From positions 1-64,000 of the forward strand of contig JANXBO010000006.1 in assembly GCA_025057575.1 (NCBI GenBank): DNA of 64,000 nucleotides. The letters are read 5' to 3'. The position numbers were made by a program, and so were the translations under genes. Position 1 is the first letter of the stretch, and the number at the start of each line of letters is the position of its first letter. The notes below the pieces were generated by a model. The model did no database searches and was not told the DNA's origin. It was given only the letters and a program-made list of their open reading frames with translations. Origin of the DNA: Candidatus Caldisaccharidevorator malaysiensis. Lineage in GTDB: Bacteria; Armatimonadota; Fervidibacteria; Fervidibacterales; Fervidibacteraceae. This document shows, piece after piece, positions 19,028-28,641 of this stretch.

Positions 19028-19491
19028 GGCAAGGTCTGGTAGGATTGATTTTGGGTTTCTTTTTGGCAAGCGGTCTCCCGATCGCCACTGATGAACTGCC
19101 GCCCCGCTTCATTTATTTGACGGATCGGGGTTTGACGACGGTGACCGTTGACGACATCCTCACAAAAGCAACGGCTCAGGGCGCCCAGCCGGTCATTACT
19201 GTTCCCATCACCAAAACAGAAAATCTGTCCGTCGGTGGGGCGGTCATCGTTGGAAGCGAATCCCTTCACCGCCATCAGCACAGTGACCTAGTTGTTCTCG
19301 TCTGGAAAGGTAAAGGAGAAATGACTCTGGGTAAAGAGCGGCTGGAAGTCCGAAAGGGAGACGTGATTTTGGTGACCAAGGGAGCGGTTCACAAATTTGA
19401 GAACCGAGAGGCAGGACGGTCGGTCGGTTTGGCAGTTTTCTCTCCCCCCGCTCAGAAAGGTGACTACATTGAGGTGACGGACGAAAAATAG
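19024..19491 (+). CDS. Secreted cupin-domain protein
   Basis: ESLHRHQHSDLVVLVWKGKGEMTLGKERLEVRKGDVILVTKGAVHKFENR; ATGA overlap with upstream GH172 gene. Confidence 0.8.
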   Translation: MRQGLVGLILGFFLASGLPIATDELPPRFIYLTDRGLTTVTVDDILTKATAQGAQPVITVPITKTENLSVGGAVIVGSESLHRHQHSDLVVLVWKGKGEMTLGKERLEVRKGDVILVTKGAVHKFENREAGRSVGLAVFSPPAQKGDYIEVTDEK

Positions 19492-19510
19492 GCAACGGGC
19501 AAGCAACAAG

Positions 19511-20362
19511 GTGATGGTGGTGGAGGAAGCAAAAGAGTCTTCCCATCGGCATTTGGAGGGTAAGATCTCGGTCGTGACCGGATCGGGACGGGGGATCGGT
19601 AAGGCGATCGCTTTGCGCCTTGCCCGTGCGGGGAGCAGTGTGGTCGTGATGGACGAGACGGACCAAGCACCGTCTCTGTTTGGCGAGTCGGACAGCCTGG
19701 AGGCTGTGGCAGAAGAAGTTCGTCAGCATGGAGTGACTGCCCTCTTTTTCTTCGGCGACTTGAGGGTGCCGTCCATATGCCAGCAGATTGTTCGGTCCGT
19801 CCTTGAGCGAATGGGCAGGATTGACATTCTGGTCAATAATGCGGGAGGGGACATCGGGGCGAAGGGCAACAAGCCCCAGCCAAACGATCTGTTCATTGAC
19901 GAGGCGGATTTTGAGGCGGTGATCGGTCGCAACCTGATGACGACCTGGAATATGTGCCGTGCGGTGGTTCCGGTAATGCAGCAGCAGGGCTATGGGCGCA
20001 TTGTCAACATCGCCTCGGTTGCCGCCTTTGCCGCGACTGGTCAAGAGATCGCCTACTCCGTTGCCAAGGCGGCTGTGGTCCACCTGACCCGATGCCTGGC
20101 AGCTTCCTTACGACCCTATGGCATAACGGTCAACGCTGTTGCCCCTGGCAACACCCTCTCGGGACGATTCCTGGCAACCCTTAAAGAGCGCGGTCTGACG
20201 GAAAACGACATCCGACCGAAGGGACCTTTACTTCGCTTCAGCACCCCCGATGACATTGCCCGGGTCGTGGAATTTTTCGTTAGCCCTTGGGCGGACTATG
20301 TGACGGGGCAAGTTCTTGTCGCCGATGCAGGCGCCTTCTCTCTCCAGTGGACGGTTCGTTGA
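19511..20362 (+). CDS. SDR family oxidoreductase
   Basis: VVTGSGRGIGKAIALRLA, ILVNNAGG, YSVAKAAV, VNAVAPGNT, VTGQVLVADAG. Confidence 0.9.
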   Translation: MMVVEEAKESSHRHLEGKISVVTGSGRGIGKAIALRLARAGSSVVVMDETDQAPSLFGESDSLEAVAEEVRQHGVTALFFFGDLRVPSICQQIVRSVLERMGRIDILVNNAGGDIGAKGNKPQPNDLFIDEADFEAVIGRNLMTTWNMCRAVVPVMQQQGYGRIVNIASVAAFAATGQEIAYSVAKAAVVHLTRCLAASLRPYGITVNAVAPGNTLSGRFLATLKERGLTENDIRPKGPLLRFSTPDDIARVVEFFVSPWADYVTGQVLVADAGAFSLQWTVR

Positions 20363-20438
20363 AGGAGCCTGATTGATTGCTGCCGACCGTTTACCTTGGA
20401 CTTAATCAACCGGTATCATCTGTAACGGATCGGACGCA

Positions 20439-22139
20439 ATGACCAGGACTTTGCTGATCCCTATCCAGCACTTTGATTTGCTGAAGCAAGGCTCCTTACC
20501 GTTCTTCCTCTTCCTTGTTGCCCTGATGCTCCGGCTATTCGGATTGACCTGGGGTCTGCCCAGCAGTCGTCACCTTCATTCCTTTCATCCCGACGAGGTA
20601 ATGGTCCTCAGCCCTGTTCTGCGGATGAACATTTTTGACGGTGATCTCAATCCTCATTTCTTCAACTACGGATCCCTTTTTCTCTACATCATTTATTTCG
20701 CTCGGTTGCTTTCAGAAGGGATCGGTTTTCTGGACCTATCGGTTCGTGATTTCGGCGTTTGGGTAACTCAATGGGGATTGTTACATCTTATCGGCAGGTT
20801 CCTTTCTGCTTTTTTCGGTGCCGCAACGGTTGCGCTCCTTTTCGTTTGGGTCAAGAGGACCAGCGGACTCATCCCAGCTCTGGTTGCCGCCATCCTTCTT
20901 ACCACTTATCCCCTTCACCTTCAACACAGTCACTTCGCTACCGTAGATGTGCCCCTCACTTTTTTCACGACACTAACTCTTTACGGTATTGTCTTTTGGG
21001 GAGGTCTAACAGGTCTTTTGGCAACAGCCTTCGTTGGGGGGCTGGCATCGGCGATTAAGTATTCCGTTGCCCCCAGTCTTTTTCTTTCCATCCTTTCCAC
21101 TTTATCTCTGGCGGACAAGAGGGTAGCGCTGAAACAAATGGGACTGGCTTTTGGTGTCTTTCTCTTAGGCTTTCTTGTCGGTTGCCCCTATGCAGTTTTT
21201 GCCTTTAATGAGTTTTTCCGGGATTTTTACTGGGAGACTTTTGTCCACAGCCGGATCGGTCACGGCTACATCTTTCAGGAAACAGGGAACGGTTATCTTT
21301 ACCATCTGACCTACAACCTACCGGCAGCCATCGGGGTCGGTGGGTGTGTGGCGCTGCTGCTCGGTCTTTGGGCATTGTCAAAGAGAGCCGGACGACCGGC
21401 AGAAGACCAGTTGACTCTCAAAGTTTCCATCATCTTTGCGCTCCTTTACTTCCTTCCTTTAGGACTTGCCCAGGTTCGGTTTTGCCGCTACCTGATGCCT
21501 CTCTTACCTCTTATTGCGCTTTGGTCTGCCAGAGCCGTTGAAGCATCCTCTTTGGGGAAAGGTATAGGACGGCGACTGAATGAGGTGCTGTTGGGACTCT
21601 GCGTGTTCAGTGTCCTCCTCAGTGGCTGGGCGGTCAATAGCCTGTTTGCCGGTCCGGACCCAAGAAATGAGGCGGCAGATTGGGTGATGCGTCAAGTGAA
21701 GGAAAATCGGTCGGATCTGCCCATTACGATCGCCTTCCACGATGTGCCTTGGTTTTACACTCCACCCATCACTCCTTTTAACGGCGGTAGTAAGACGAAA
21801 GAGGGCTTTGAAGCCTGGACGAAAGAAGCACCCTTTCCCGTCCGCCTGGTCGGCTTTGATTGGGAGAACATTAGGGAGGCACAACCTGTCCTTTTCATTG
21901 CCTCGGACTTTGAGTATCACGACCCCCTCCGCCTTCGTCTCCCAGAAGCCGTCCGATTCTATCAGATCATTGAAAGCGAGGCGTCCCAAATTGTGGAATT
22001 CCGATTGACCCCGTCCCTGTTACCGCTCCCGATTCCCTTTCTCTGGACCTTTGGGGGGCTTCCGCACGATATGAAATATGTGAATCCGGACATCAAAGTC
22101 TACTGGGTGAATCAAAATCGGTTCCCGGAAAGTCGGTGA
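20439..22139 (+). CDS. Glycosyltransferase 39-like polytopic membrane protein
   Basis: Multiple TMs; LHSFHPDEVMVLSPVLRMN early acidic motif; LLTTYPLHLQHSHFATVDVPLTFF typical of GT39/ArnT-like families. Confidence 0.7.
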   Translation: MTRTLLIPIQHFDLLKQGSLPFFLFLVALMLRLFGLTWGLPSSRHLHSFHPDEVMVLSPVLRMNIFDGDLNPHFFNYGSLFLYIIYFARLLSEGIGFLDLSVRDFGVWVTQWGLLHLIGRFLSAFFGAATVALLFVWVKRTSGLIPALVAAILLTTYPLHLQHSHFATVDVPLTFFTTLTLYGIVFWGGLTGLLATAFVGGLASAIKYSVAPSLFLSILSTLSLADKRVALKQMGLAFGVFLLGFLVGCPYAVFAFNEFFRDFYWETFVHSRIGHGYIFQETGNGYLYHLTYNLPAAIGVGGCVALLLGLWALSKRAGRPAEDQLTLKVSIIFALLYFLPLGLAQVRFCRYLMPLLPLIALWSARAVEASSLGKGIGRRLNEVLLGLCVFSVLLSGWAVNSLFAGPDPRNEAADWVMRQVKENRSDLPITIAFHDVPWFYTPPITPFNGGSKTKEGFEAWTKEAPFPVRLVGFDWENIREAQPVLFIASDFEYHDPLRLRLPEAVRFYQIIESEASQIVEFRLTPSLLPLPIPFLWTFGGLPHDMKYVNPDIKVYWVNQNRFPESR

Positions 22140-22146
22140 GGGATCA

Positions 22147-23634
22147 ATGGCAGCCGATTTGGTTTTGACAATTGATGTCGGCACTTCCTCGCTAAAGATG
22201 ATGCTCTTTGATCGGGAGGGGAATCGGTTACCGCGAGCGATGAAGCGGGTTTCCTACCTCCCTTTGACCCGCGCCGATGGCACCTGCGTTCTGGATCCGG
22301 ACCGACTGTTGCAGTGGACGCTCAAAGGACTGGACGAGTTTCTTGCCCAATGCGGTCCTCTGGTTCCCAGAATCCGTGCGGTTGGGTTGTGCACTTTCTG
22401 GCACAGCATAATGGGGGTGGGGCGGGACGGGCGGCCGGTGACCCCTCTTTTCCTTTGGGCGGACAGCCGGTCCGCCGATGAGGCTGCTCTCCTCAGAAGC
22501 CAACTGGACGAAAAATCTTACCATCTGCGCACTGGCTGCTACTTTCATTCCAGTTATGTCCCCGCCAAGATCCTGTGGTTCCGCCGCAAATTCCCCGAAC
22601 AAGCGTCCCAGGTGCGCACTTGGATGGGCTTTGGGGAATACGTGACCTTTAAACTTTTCGGGCAGGCACCGTGCACCCACTCTATGGCTTCGGGGACCGG
22701 TCTTTTCAATCAATCCACTCTTCAATGGGACGGCGAGATTCTTCAGTCCATCGGCATCGGACCAACCCAACTGCCCGTTCTAACAGACTTTGTGCCCGTT
22801 GAAGGCAGATGGCGCTCTCCTCTCATTCCAGCGCCACTTCGGGCTGCGGATTGGTTTCCCGCTGTCGGCGACGGGGCAACCAGCAATGTGGGTTGTAGCG
22901 CCGTTCAACCAGGCATCGCTGCTTTGATGCTGGGCACCTCGGCAGCCCTTCGCACCTTGGCGCCCTCCTCCAAACCGCCAACCGTTCAGGGACTGTGGCG
23001 ATACCTAATAGACAGCCGCAGACCCCTCATCGGAAGCGCCCAGAGTAACGGGGGCATCGTGTTGCAGTGGGTGAAAAAGGTTTTCAAACTTCCTGAGGAT
23101 TGGGAAGAGGCGCTTTCCAAGGCAAGACCCCTGTCCCACGGTCTTTCTGTCCTTCCCTTCCTCTTAGGCGAACGAGGACCAGAATGGGATAAGTCTTCAG
23201 CGGGTCTGATCTACGGACTGACCTTTGAGCACTCACCTTTGGACATTGCTCAGGCGTTTATGGAGGCGGTCTGTTTGCGGATGCGCTTAATCGCCGCCTT
23301 AATCACGGAGCAAGTCGGTGACCTTCGCCAATTGATCGGCACTGGTCGGGCGCTCAGTCAGTCGCGCATTTGGGGACAAATGATGGCGGATGCCCTGGGT
23401 CGTCCGATTTACATTTCAAGGGAGACGGAAGCGTCCTCTCGGGGCACTGCCCTTCTCGTTTTGGAGCGATTGGGACTTTTGAGCGATATCACCTCGTCGC
23501 CGGCACGAACCGCAACGGTCGTGGAGCCCAGGCACGAGTATCACGCTGCCTACACCGAAGCCCTGCAGCGCCTTAAAAACCTTCGCCACCTTGCCGACCA
23601 ATTTCAAATCTCATCCACCACAGCATCTGCCTGA
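22147..23634 (+). CDS. FGGY-family carbohydrate kinase (gluconokinase-like)
   Basis: LTIDVGTSSLKMMLFDREGN, GVGRDGRPVTPLFLWADSRS, GDGATSNVGC, ASSRGTALLVLERLG. Confidence 0.9.
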   Translation: MAADLVLTIDVGTSSLKMMLFDREGNRLPRAMKRVSYLPLTRADGTCVLDPDRLLQWTLKGLDEFLAQCGPLVPRIRAVGLCTFWHSIMGVGRDGRPVTPLFLWADSRSADEAALLRSQLDEKSYHLRTGCYFHSSYVPAKILWFRRKFPEQASQVRTWMGFGEYVTFKLFGQAPCTHSMASGTGLFNQSTLQWDGEILQSIGIGPTQLPVLTDFVPVEGRWRSPLIPAPLRAADWFPAVGDGATSNVGCSAVQPGIAALMLGTSAALRTLAPSSKPPTVQGLWRYLIDSRRPLIGSAQSNGGIVLQWVKKVFKLPEDWEEALSKARPLSHGLSVLPFLLGERGPEWDKSSAGLIYGLTFEHSPLDIAQAFMEAVCLRMRLIAALITEQVGDLRQLIGTGRALSQSRIWGQMMADALGRPIYISRETEASSRGTALLVLERLGLLSDITSSPARTATVVEPRHEYHAAYTEALQRLKNLRHLADQFQISSTTASA

Positions 23635-23659
23635 GAAACCATTGGTTTTTAAGGGGGTG

Positions 23660-24157
23660 ATGGCTATGAGACGGGTCTGGATGTTTCTCATTTTTCTCTT
23701 CTTCCTTGCCGGTTGCGAGACGGGAAGGAGGCAACATACCGTCGTCACCGGCACGACCGGCTCCTTGGAAGGATTGCAGACCATTCCCCCCGATCACAGT
23801 TTGGATGTGGAAACGGATCGTGATCCCGAGATTTTTTGGGCAAGGGGAACACCGCCTCCTCAGTTCACTGCCGCCTTAAGGAGGATTGATGAGTTCAGTC
23901 AAGTTTATTCTGTGCCCACGGAACTGGTCCGCATTGGTCCAGAAACTTCTTACCACTGGAAGTTGAAGGTCACCGGCACTTTATGGGAGGGGACTCTTTA
24001 CAGCATTGTTGTAACTTCATCAACGGAGCGGAAAGAAGCCTGGTTTCTCACGGAAAAGTCCTGGACCCTTCGGTCTCCGAAACCCAGACAGACCGAGGAA
24101 CTGTCGGAAAAACAGGGAAAATCGGAACACCTTATCCGGCTCGCACCGGAGCCCTGA
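23660..24157 (+). CDS. Hypothetical lipoprotein
   Basis: RRVWMFLIFLFFLAGCETG lipobox; start taken at MAMRRVW after AAGGGGGTG. Confidence 0.6.
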   Translation: MAMRRVWMFLIFLFFLAGCETGRRQHTVVTGTTGSLEGLQTIPPDHSLDVETDRDPEIFWARGTPPPQFTAALRRIDEFSQVYSVPTELVRIGPETSYHWKLKVTGTLWEGTLYSIVVTSSTERKEAWFLTEKSWTLRSPKPRQTEELSEKQGKSEHLIRLAPEP

Positions 24158-24168
24158 CGAAAAGTGCT

Positions 24169-26694
24169 TTATTCCAGCCTTATGGGGTCTACGTCAACGG
24201 TGAGGATTTCCCTCGTCTTTGAGGAAAGAACAGGGAGAGTTGCCGACAGGATTTGGTGAAGGGCGGCGGCTTTGCGGCTCCGCAACAGAATGTGATAGCG
24301 CCACCGTCCCTTCAGCCGGGGAATCAGACATTCACTGGGACCCAACACATCAACAAGAGCAGAAGGACCCAACCGGACCATTGCCTTTTTCACAGCCAGG
24401 ACGACTTCTTCAATGGATTGCCGGGCAAGTGCCTGATCCTCGTCAGCGCAGATCATTTCGGCAATGAAAGAGTAGGGTGGATAAGGTGGATGCTGCCGAT
24501 TCTTCAGTTCCGACAGGAAGAACCTTCTGAAGTCTTGAGCGATAGCCAGTTGGATCGCATAGTGATGCGGCAGTCGGGTTTGGATGAGGACCCTTCCTGG
24601 TTCGTCACCGCGACCGGCTCGTCCCGCCACTTGGGTGAGCAACTGAAAAGTTTCCTCTGCCGCTCGGAAGTGAGGGAACAACAATGCCTGATCGGCGTCT
24701 AACACCCCAACGACGGTTACCAAAGGAAAGTCCAGTCCTTTGGTAACCATCTGAGTTCCGACTAAGACCCGATAATGCCCCTGCCGGAAGGATGACAGGA
24801 TTCTGGCGTGGTCGCCTTGGCTCACAATAGCGTCCCGATCTAACAACACAGCAGGATGGTCGGGAAAAAGGCGGCGGACTTCCCAATACACCTGTTCCGT
24901 CCCATAACCTCTCAAGACCATCATCGCTGACCCGCAAAGAGGGCAACGGGTCTCGGGCTTTTGCCGGTGCCCACAGTGGTGGCAATGAAGGCGGTCGTCT
25001 TTAGAATGATATACCAGGCTGACGGCGCAATTGGGGCACTGTCGCCGATAACCGCACGACTCGCACCAATGAATCCTTGCGTAGCCTCTTCGGTTTAAGA
25101 AAAGGATCACCTGCTGTCCCTTGTTGAGCGCCCCTGCAAGGGCTTGATAAAGGCTGTCGCTGAAAAGAGGGGAGAAGGTGTGGGGGGCTGTCCGGTCATC
25201 TACGATATGGACCGAAGGCAGGGGTTTGCCCTCCACTCTTTCTTTCAACTCCAGAAGATTCCACTGACCCCTAACCGAACGGTAATAGGAAGTTATGGAA
25301 GGGGTTGCTGACCCAAGAAGGAGAACCGACCGGTGCAGGGACGCTTGCATTCGGGCAACTTCAAGGGCGTGATAGCGGATCCCCTGCTCCTGTTTATAGG
25401 AGCGATCGTGTTCTTCGTCCATCACGATCAGCCCGATGTCAGTCAAGGGAGCAAAAAGGGCAGATCGTGCCCCAACGACAATCGGGCACTCCCCACTTTT
25501 CACTTTTATCCATTGCTGAAAACGAGTGCTGGCAGGAAGGGCACTGTGCCAGACGGACACCTTTTCACCGAACCGGCTTCTCAGAATGCCCACGATCTGA
25601 GCTGTCAGGGCAATCTCGGGGACCAAATACAAACAGCCCATCCCTTTAGATAGGGCGAACTCCATACAGCGAAGGTAGACCTCTGTTTTCCCCGAAGCCG
25701 TCACACCGTGCAACAGAAAGACCCGATCCTTCTCCGAACGCCCCCAATCAGGGGCACCAGCACGGCGCTGCGAGAGGGCTTGGGTCACCGCCTTGACAGC
25801 GGATTCCTGCTCGCTGTTCAGTTCCACTAACGGTGCAGAGAACCCTACGGCCTCTTGGTCCCAGGTCCGATCCGGCACATACTCGGTCACTTCAACGAGA
25901 CCTTTTTGAGCAGCGCGCCTCACGATAGCCGGTGAAAAACCGTCATTGATTAAGTCGGAAAAGAGAACCGCCACTCCGTCGCTCAGGTGCCACAGCAACC
26001 GTTTCTGTTCTTGGGTTAGCCGGACTGGGGAACTTTTTTCCTCTTCTTCGGCTCGCAAAACCTCAGCGCCCAAGGGAGAAAGGCGGGCTGCCCGCAGGCG
26101 CCTGGGCTGAGCTGCTTGCGTCTTTGGGATCTGTTCCTCCTTTATCAACTTTTTCCCCTTCAATTCGGACAGGAGGCGCCCCAGACTCTTGACCAATTTG
26201 GCTTCCAGCGAATCTATCAGTTGCTCAAGAGAGAGGGTCCCACCAGACTCCAAAAGGGTTTTGACGATGGCGGCTTGTGCGGGATTTTTGCGACTGTTTC
26301 GTTTTAGCCAATTGATTGCCTCCGTATCCGATACCAGGGACAACCGTTTTTCTACCGATCGTTGCCAACCCGATGGGATGAAGAGTTGCAGAGCCTCGGT
26401 GAGAGAGGAATGGTAGTAGTGGGCAATTCGCTTTGCCAAAAGGACCGTCGTCTCATTGAAGAGGGGTTCCTCGGACAAAACTTTTCTGATGGGCTTCAAA
26501 ACGGTCCCTTTTGGCAGAGCAGGCGGTTCCTTCGTTAACGAAACCACATATCCAATTGCCGTCCTCTCTCCTAACGGCACCGCTACGCAACTGCCGACCC
26601 GAACCCGACCGTTCAGTGATTGGGGGATCTGGTAAGTGAAGATCAGTTCCGAAGGACCGCTGCGGATGTCCAAACAGACATTGGCGAAGACCAT
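24169..26694 (-). CDS. priA: Primosomal protein N' (replication restart helicase PriA)
   Basis: DEEHDRSYKQEQGIRYHALEVA, GSATPS, zinc motifs CESCGYRRQCPNC...CHHCGHRQKPETRCPLCG; start at MVFANVCLD overlapping the coaBC stop (TGATG). Confidence 0.97.
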   Translation of the reverse strand: MVFANVCLDIRSGPSELIFTYQIPQSLNGRVRVGSCVAVPLGERTAIGYVVSLTKEPPALPKGTVLKPIRKVLSEEPLFNETTVLLAKRIAHYYHSSLTEALQLFIPSGWQRSVEKRLSLVSDTEAINWLKRNSRKNPAQAAIVKTLLESGGTLSLEQLIDSLEAKLVKSLGRLLSELKGKKLIKEEQIPKTQAAQPRRLRAARLSPLGAEVLRAEEEEKSSPVRLTQEQKRLLWHLSDGVAVLFSDLINDGFSPAIVRRAAQKGLVEVTEYVPDRTWDQEAVGFSAPLVELNSEQESAVKAVTQALSQRRAGAPDWGRSEKDRVFLLHGVTASGKTEVYLRCMEFALSKGMGCLYLVPEIALTAQIVGILRSRFGEKVSVWHSALPASTRFQQWIKVKSGECPIVVGARSALFAPLTDIGLIVMDEEHDRSYKQEQGIRYHALEVARMQASLHRSVLLLGSATPSITSYYRSVRGQWNLLELKERVEGKPLPSVHIVDDRTAPHTFSPLFSDSLYQALAGALNKGQQVILFLNRRGYARIHWCESCGYRRQCPNCAVSLVYHSKDDRLHCHHCGHRQKPETRCPLCGSAMMVLRGYGTEQVYWEVRRLFPDHPAVLLDRDAIVSQGDHARILSSFRQGHYRVLVGTQMVTKGLDFPLVTVVGVLDADQALLFPHFRAAEETFQLLTQVAGRAGRGDEPGRVLIQTRLPHHYAIQLAIAQDFRRFFLSELKNRQHPPYPPYSFIAEMICADEDQALARQSIEEVVLAVKKAMVRLGPSALVDVLGPSECLIPRLKGRWRYHILLRSRKAAALHQILSATLPVLSSKTREILTVDVDPIRLE

Positions 26695-27950
26695 CACAGA
26701 CTTTCCGTTGATGATGCGCCAGTTTTTTCCTGCGATGCACAAAAGTGGTGGTGCCGCCGTTGGGCGATCCGATCCCAAAGAATTTCGGCAACTTCTCTTT
26801 TCCTTAAAAGCGGCAAGGATTCTAGCGTGCCGTCAGAAAACAGAAAATGGCAGAGATTGGTTTCTGTCCCGAAGCCACTATCCGGACGCGTCACATCGTT
26901 CGCGACGATCAGATCCAATCCTTTCTCTTGCAATTTCTGTCGTGCCCTTTGAATAGGGTCTCCCGTTTCGGCAGCAAAACCGACAAGAAAGGCATCAGGT
27001 CTGCGCTTTCGGACCTCTTTGAGGATGTCGGCAGTCGGGTAGAGGGTTACGGTCATTGGAGCACTGGTTCTGGTGATCTTGCCCGTCGCTGGTTCAAAAG
27101 TGAAGTCCGAAACCGCAGCGGTCGCGATCAGGACATCAAACCAATCGGTAAGGCTTAAGACTTGGGACAGCATCTGCTGAGCCGTTTCTGCTTTTCGTAA
27201 GGAGACTCCTGTTGGCGGATCCCGATCCATATGACCAGCGACAAGGATGACCTGGGCACCCCGTTGGTGCGCCACCTCCGCGACCGCACAGCCCATCTTA
27301 CCCGAAGACCGGTTGGAAAGGAACCGGATTGGATCCATTGGCTCTCTGGTGGCACCCGCCGTAACGACCACTTTCCATCCTTCCAAATCTCTCCTTGGGA
27401 ACAAAATTGTCTTTAAAGCGTCAAGGATCCGTTCCAGCGATGCCATCCTTCCTGTTCCTTTTTTGCCGGATGCCAGCCAACCCTCCTCAGGTCCGACAAT
27501 GATGGCGCCTCTTTGCTTCAGTTTCTGCACATTCTCTTGAGTGGCGGGATGGTCCCACATCTTTGTCTCCATTGCCGGAGCGAGAATAATGGGGCGATTC
27601 CAACTGAGAGCCACGGTGCTGACAGGGTCGTCTGCCAGTCCCGCCGCCAACTTGGCGATGATGTGACCGGTGGCTGGGGCGATCACGAAGGCATCCCCCC
27701 AGTCAGCGGCAGTGATGTGGGGCAGCGGCGACGGTCCGTGGGCAAACAGGTCAATGAGGGGCTCCCTTGCCGATAGGGCGCGAAAAGTTAAGGGGCTAAC
27801 CAGTTGGCAGGCTCCTCGTGTCGCCAGAACCCACACCTGCGCTCCCTTCTGGCGAATCTGGCTAACTAATTCACAAGCCTTAAAGATCGCAATGCTTCCC
27901 GTAACGCCGACTAGAATCTTTTTATCCGTCCAATCCATCGGTCTGAACAA
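26694..27950 (-). CDS. coaBC: Bifunctional phosphopantothenoylcysteine decarboxylase/synthase CoaBC
   Basis: ILVGVTGSIAIFKACELV; ILAPAMETKMWDHPATQENV; VTAGATREPMDPIRFLSNRSSGKMG. Confidence 0.97.
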   Translation of the reverse strand: MFRPMDWTDKKILVGVTGSIAIFKACELVSQIRQKGAQVWVLATRGACQLVSPLTFRALSAREPLIDLFAHGPSPLPHITAADWGDAFVIAPATGHIIAKLAAGLADDPVSTVALSWNRPIILAPAMETKMWDHPATQENVQKLKQRGAIIVGPEEGWLASGKKGTGRMASLERILDALKTILFPRRDLEGWKVVVTAGATREPMDPIRFLSNRSSGKMGCAVAEVAHQRGAQVILVAGHMDRDPPTGVSLRKAETAQQMLSQVLSLTDWFDVLIATAAVSDFTFEPATGKITRTSAPMTVTLYPTADILKEVRKRRPDAFLVGFAAETGDPIQRARQKLQEKGLDLIVANDVTRPDSGFGTETNLCHFLFSDGTLESLPLLRKREVAEILWDRIAQRRHHHFCASQEKTGASSTESL

Positions 27951-27969
27951 ACCCCCGACCAGCAGGCAA

Positions 27970-28641
27970 CTACTTTAGGGAATCAAGTTTTTCGTCCGTA
28001 ACTTCACACGGATGGTTCTCTCCGACAGCACCGCAGGGCACATAAGATCCCTTAAAGACGGCAATCAACTGAGCGACTGCCTTATCCAGTTCGTCGTTGA
28101 CGATCAAAATGTCAAATTTATTGGTCTGAGCCATTTCGTTAGCCGCCATCTCCAGCCTTTTTTGAATGGCTTCCTCAGGATCCGCCCCCCGGCGCCGAAT
28201 CCGTTTTTCTAATTCTTCTGTTGAGGGGGGCAGGATGAAGATGAGGGTAGACTCAGGGTATAAGCCCTTTACGGACAAAGCACCCTGAACGTCCAGGACC
28301 AAGACCACATCGGTTCCCTTCTCTAAAAGGGATTCCACCTCATTGCGAGGGGAGCCGTAAGCGTGGTCGTAAACCATCGCCCACTCCAAAAAGGCTCCGT
28401 CTTTTTTCATCTGTTCAAATTCGTTCTGAGTAACGAAATGGTAATGGCAGCCATCCTGCTCGTTGGGTCTTGGGGGGCGGGTCGTATAGGTGATGACTCG
28501 GCGGACCGACGGAACGCACTCCAATGCCCGAGCCACGAGGGTGCCCTTGCCAGCGCCTGACGGACCGGAGACGACCAAAAGTCGTCCCCTTTTGGTTGCC
28601 TCCACTTGCATCTCCGGCACCGTCCTTTTCGGGTCAGTCAA
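27970..28641 (-). CDS. gmk: Guanylate kinase
   Basis: LLVVSGPSGAGKGTLVARAL; TTRPPRPNEQDGCHYHFV; VLVLDVQGALSVK. Confidence 0.97.
   Translation of the reverse strand: MTDPKRTVPEMQVEATKRGRLLVVSGPSGAGKGTLVARALECVPSVRRVITYTTRPPRPNEQDGCHYHFVTQNEFEQMKKDGAFLEWAMVYDHAYGSPRNEVESLLEKGTDVVLVLDVQGALSVKGLYPESTLIFILPPSTEELEKRIRRRGADPEEAIQKRLEMAANEMAQTNKFDILIVNDELDKAVAQLIAVFKGSYVPCGAVGENHPCEVTDEKLDSLK

Noticed and set aside
19244-20083. 279-aa minus-strand ORF
   Set aside because: Fully antisense to clear cupin and SDR genes; His-rich with no recognisable domain.
26116-27978. Several 60-110 aa plus-strand ORFs opposite priA/coaBC
   Set aside because: All antisense to well-identified housekeeping genes with no RBS or domain support.
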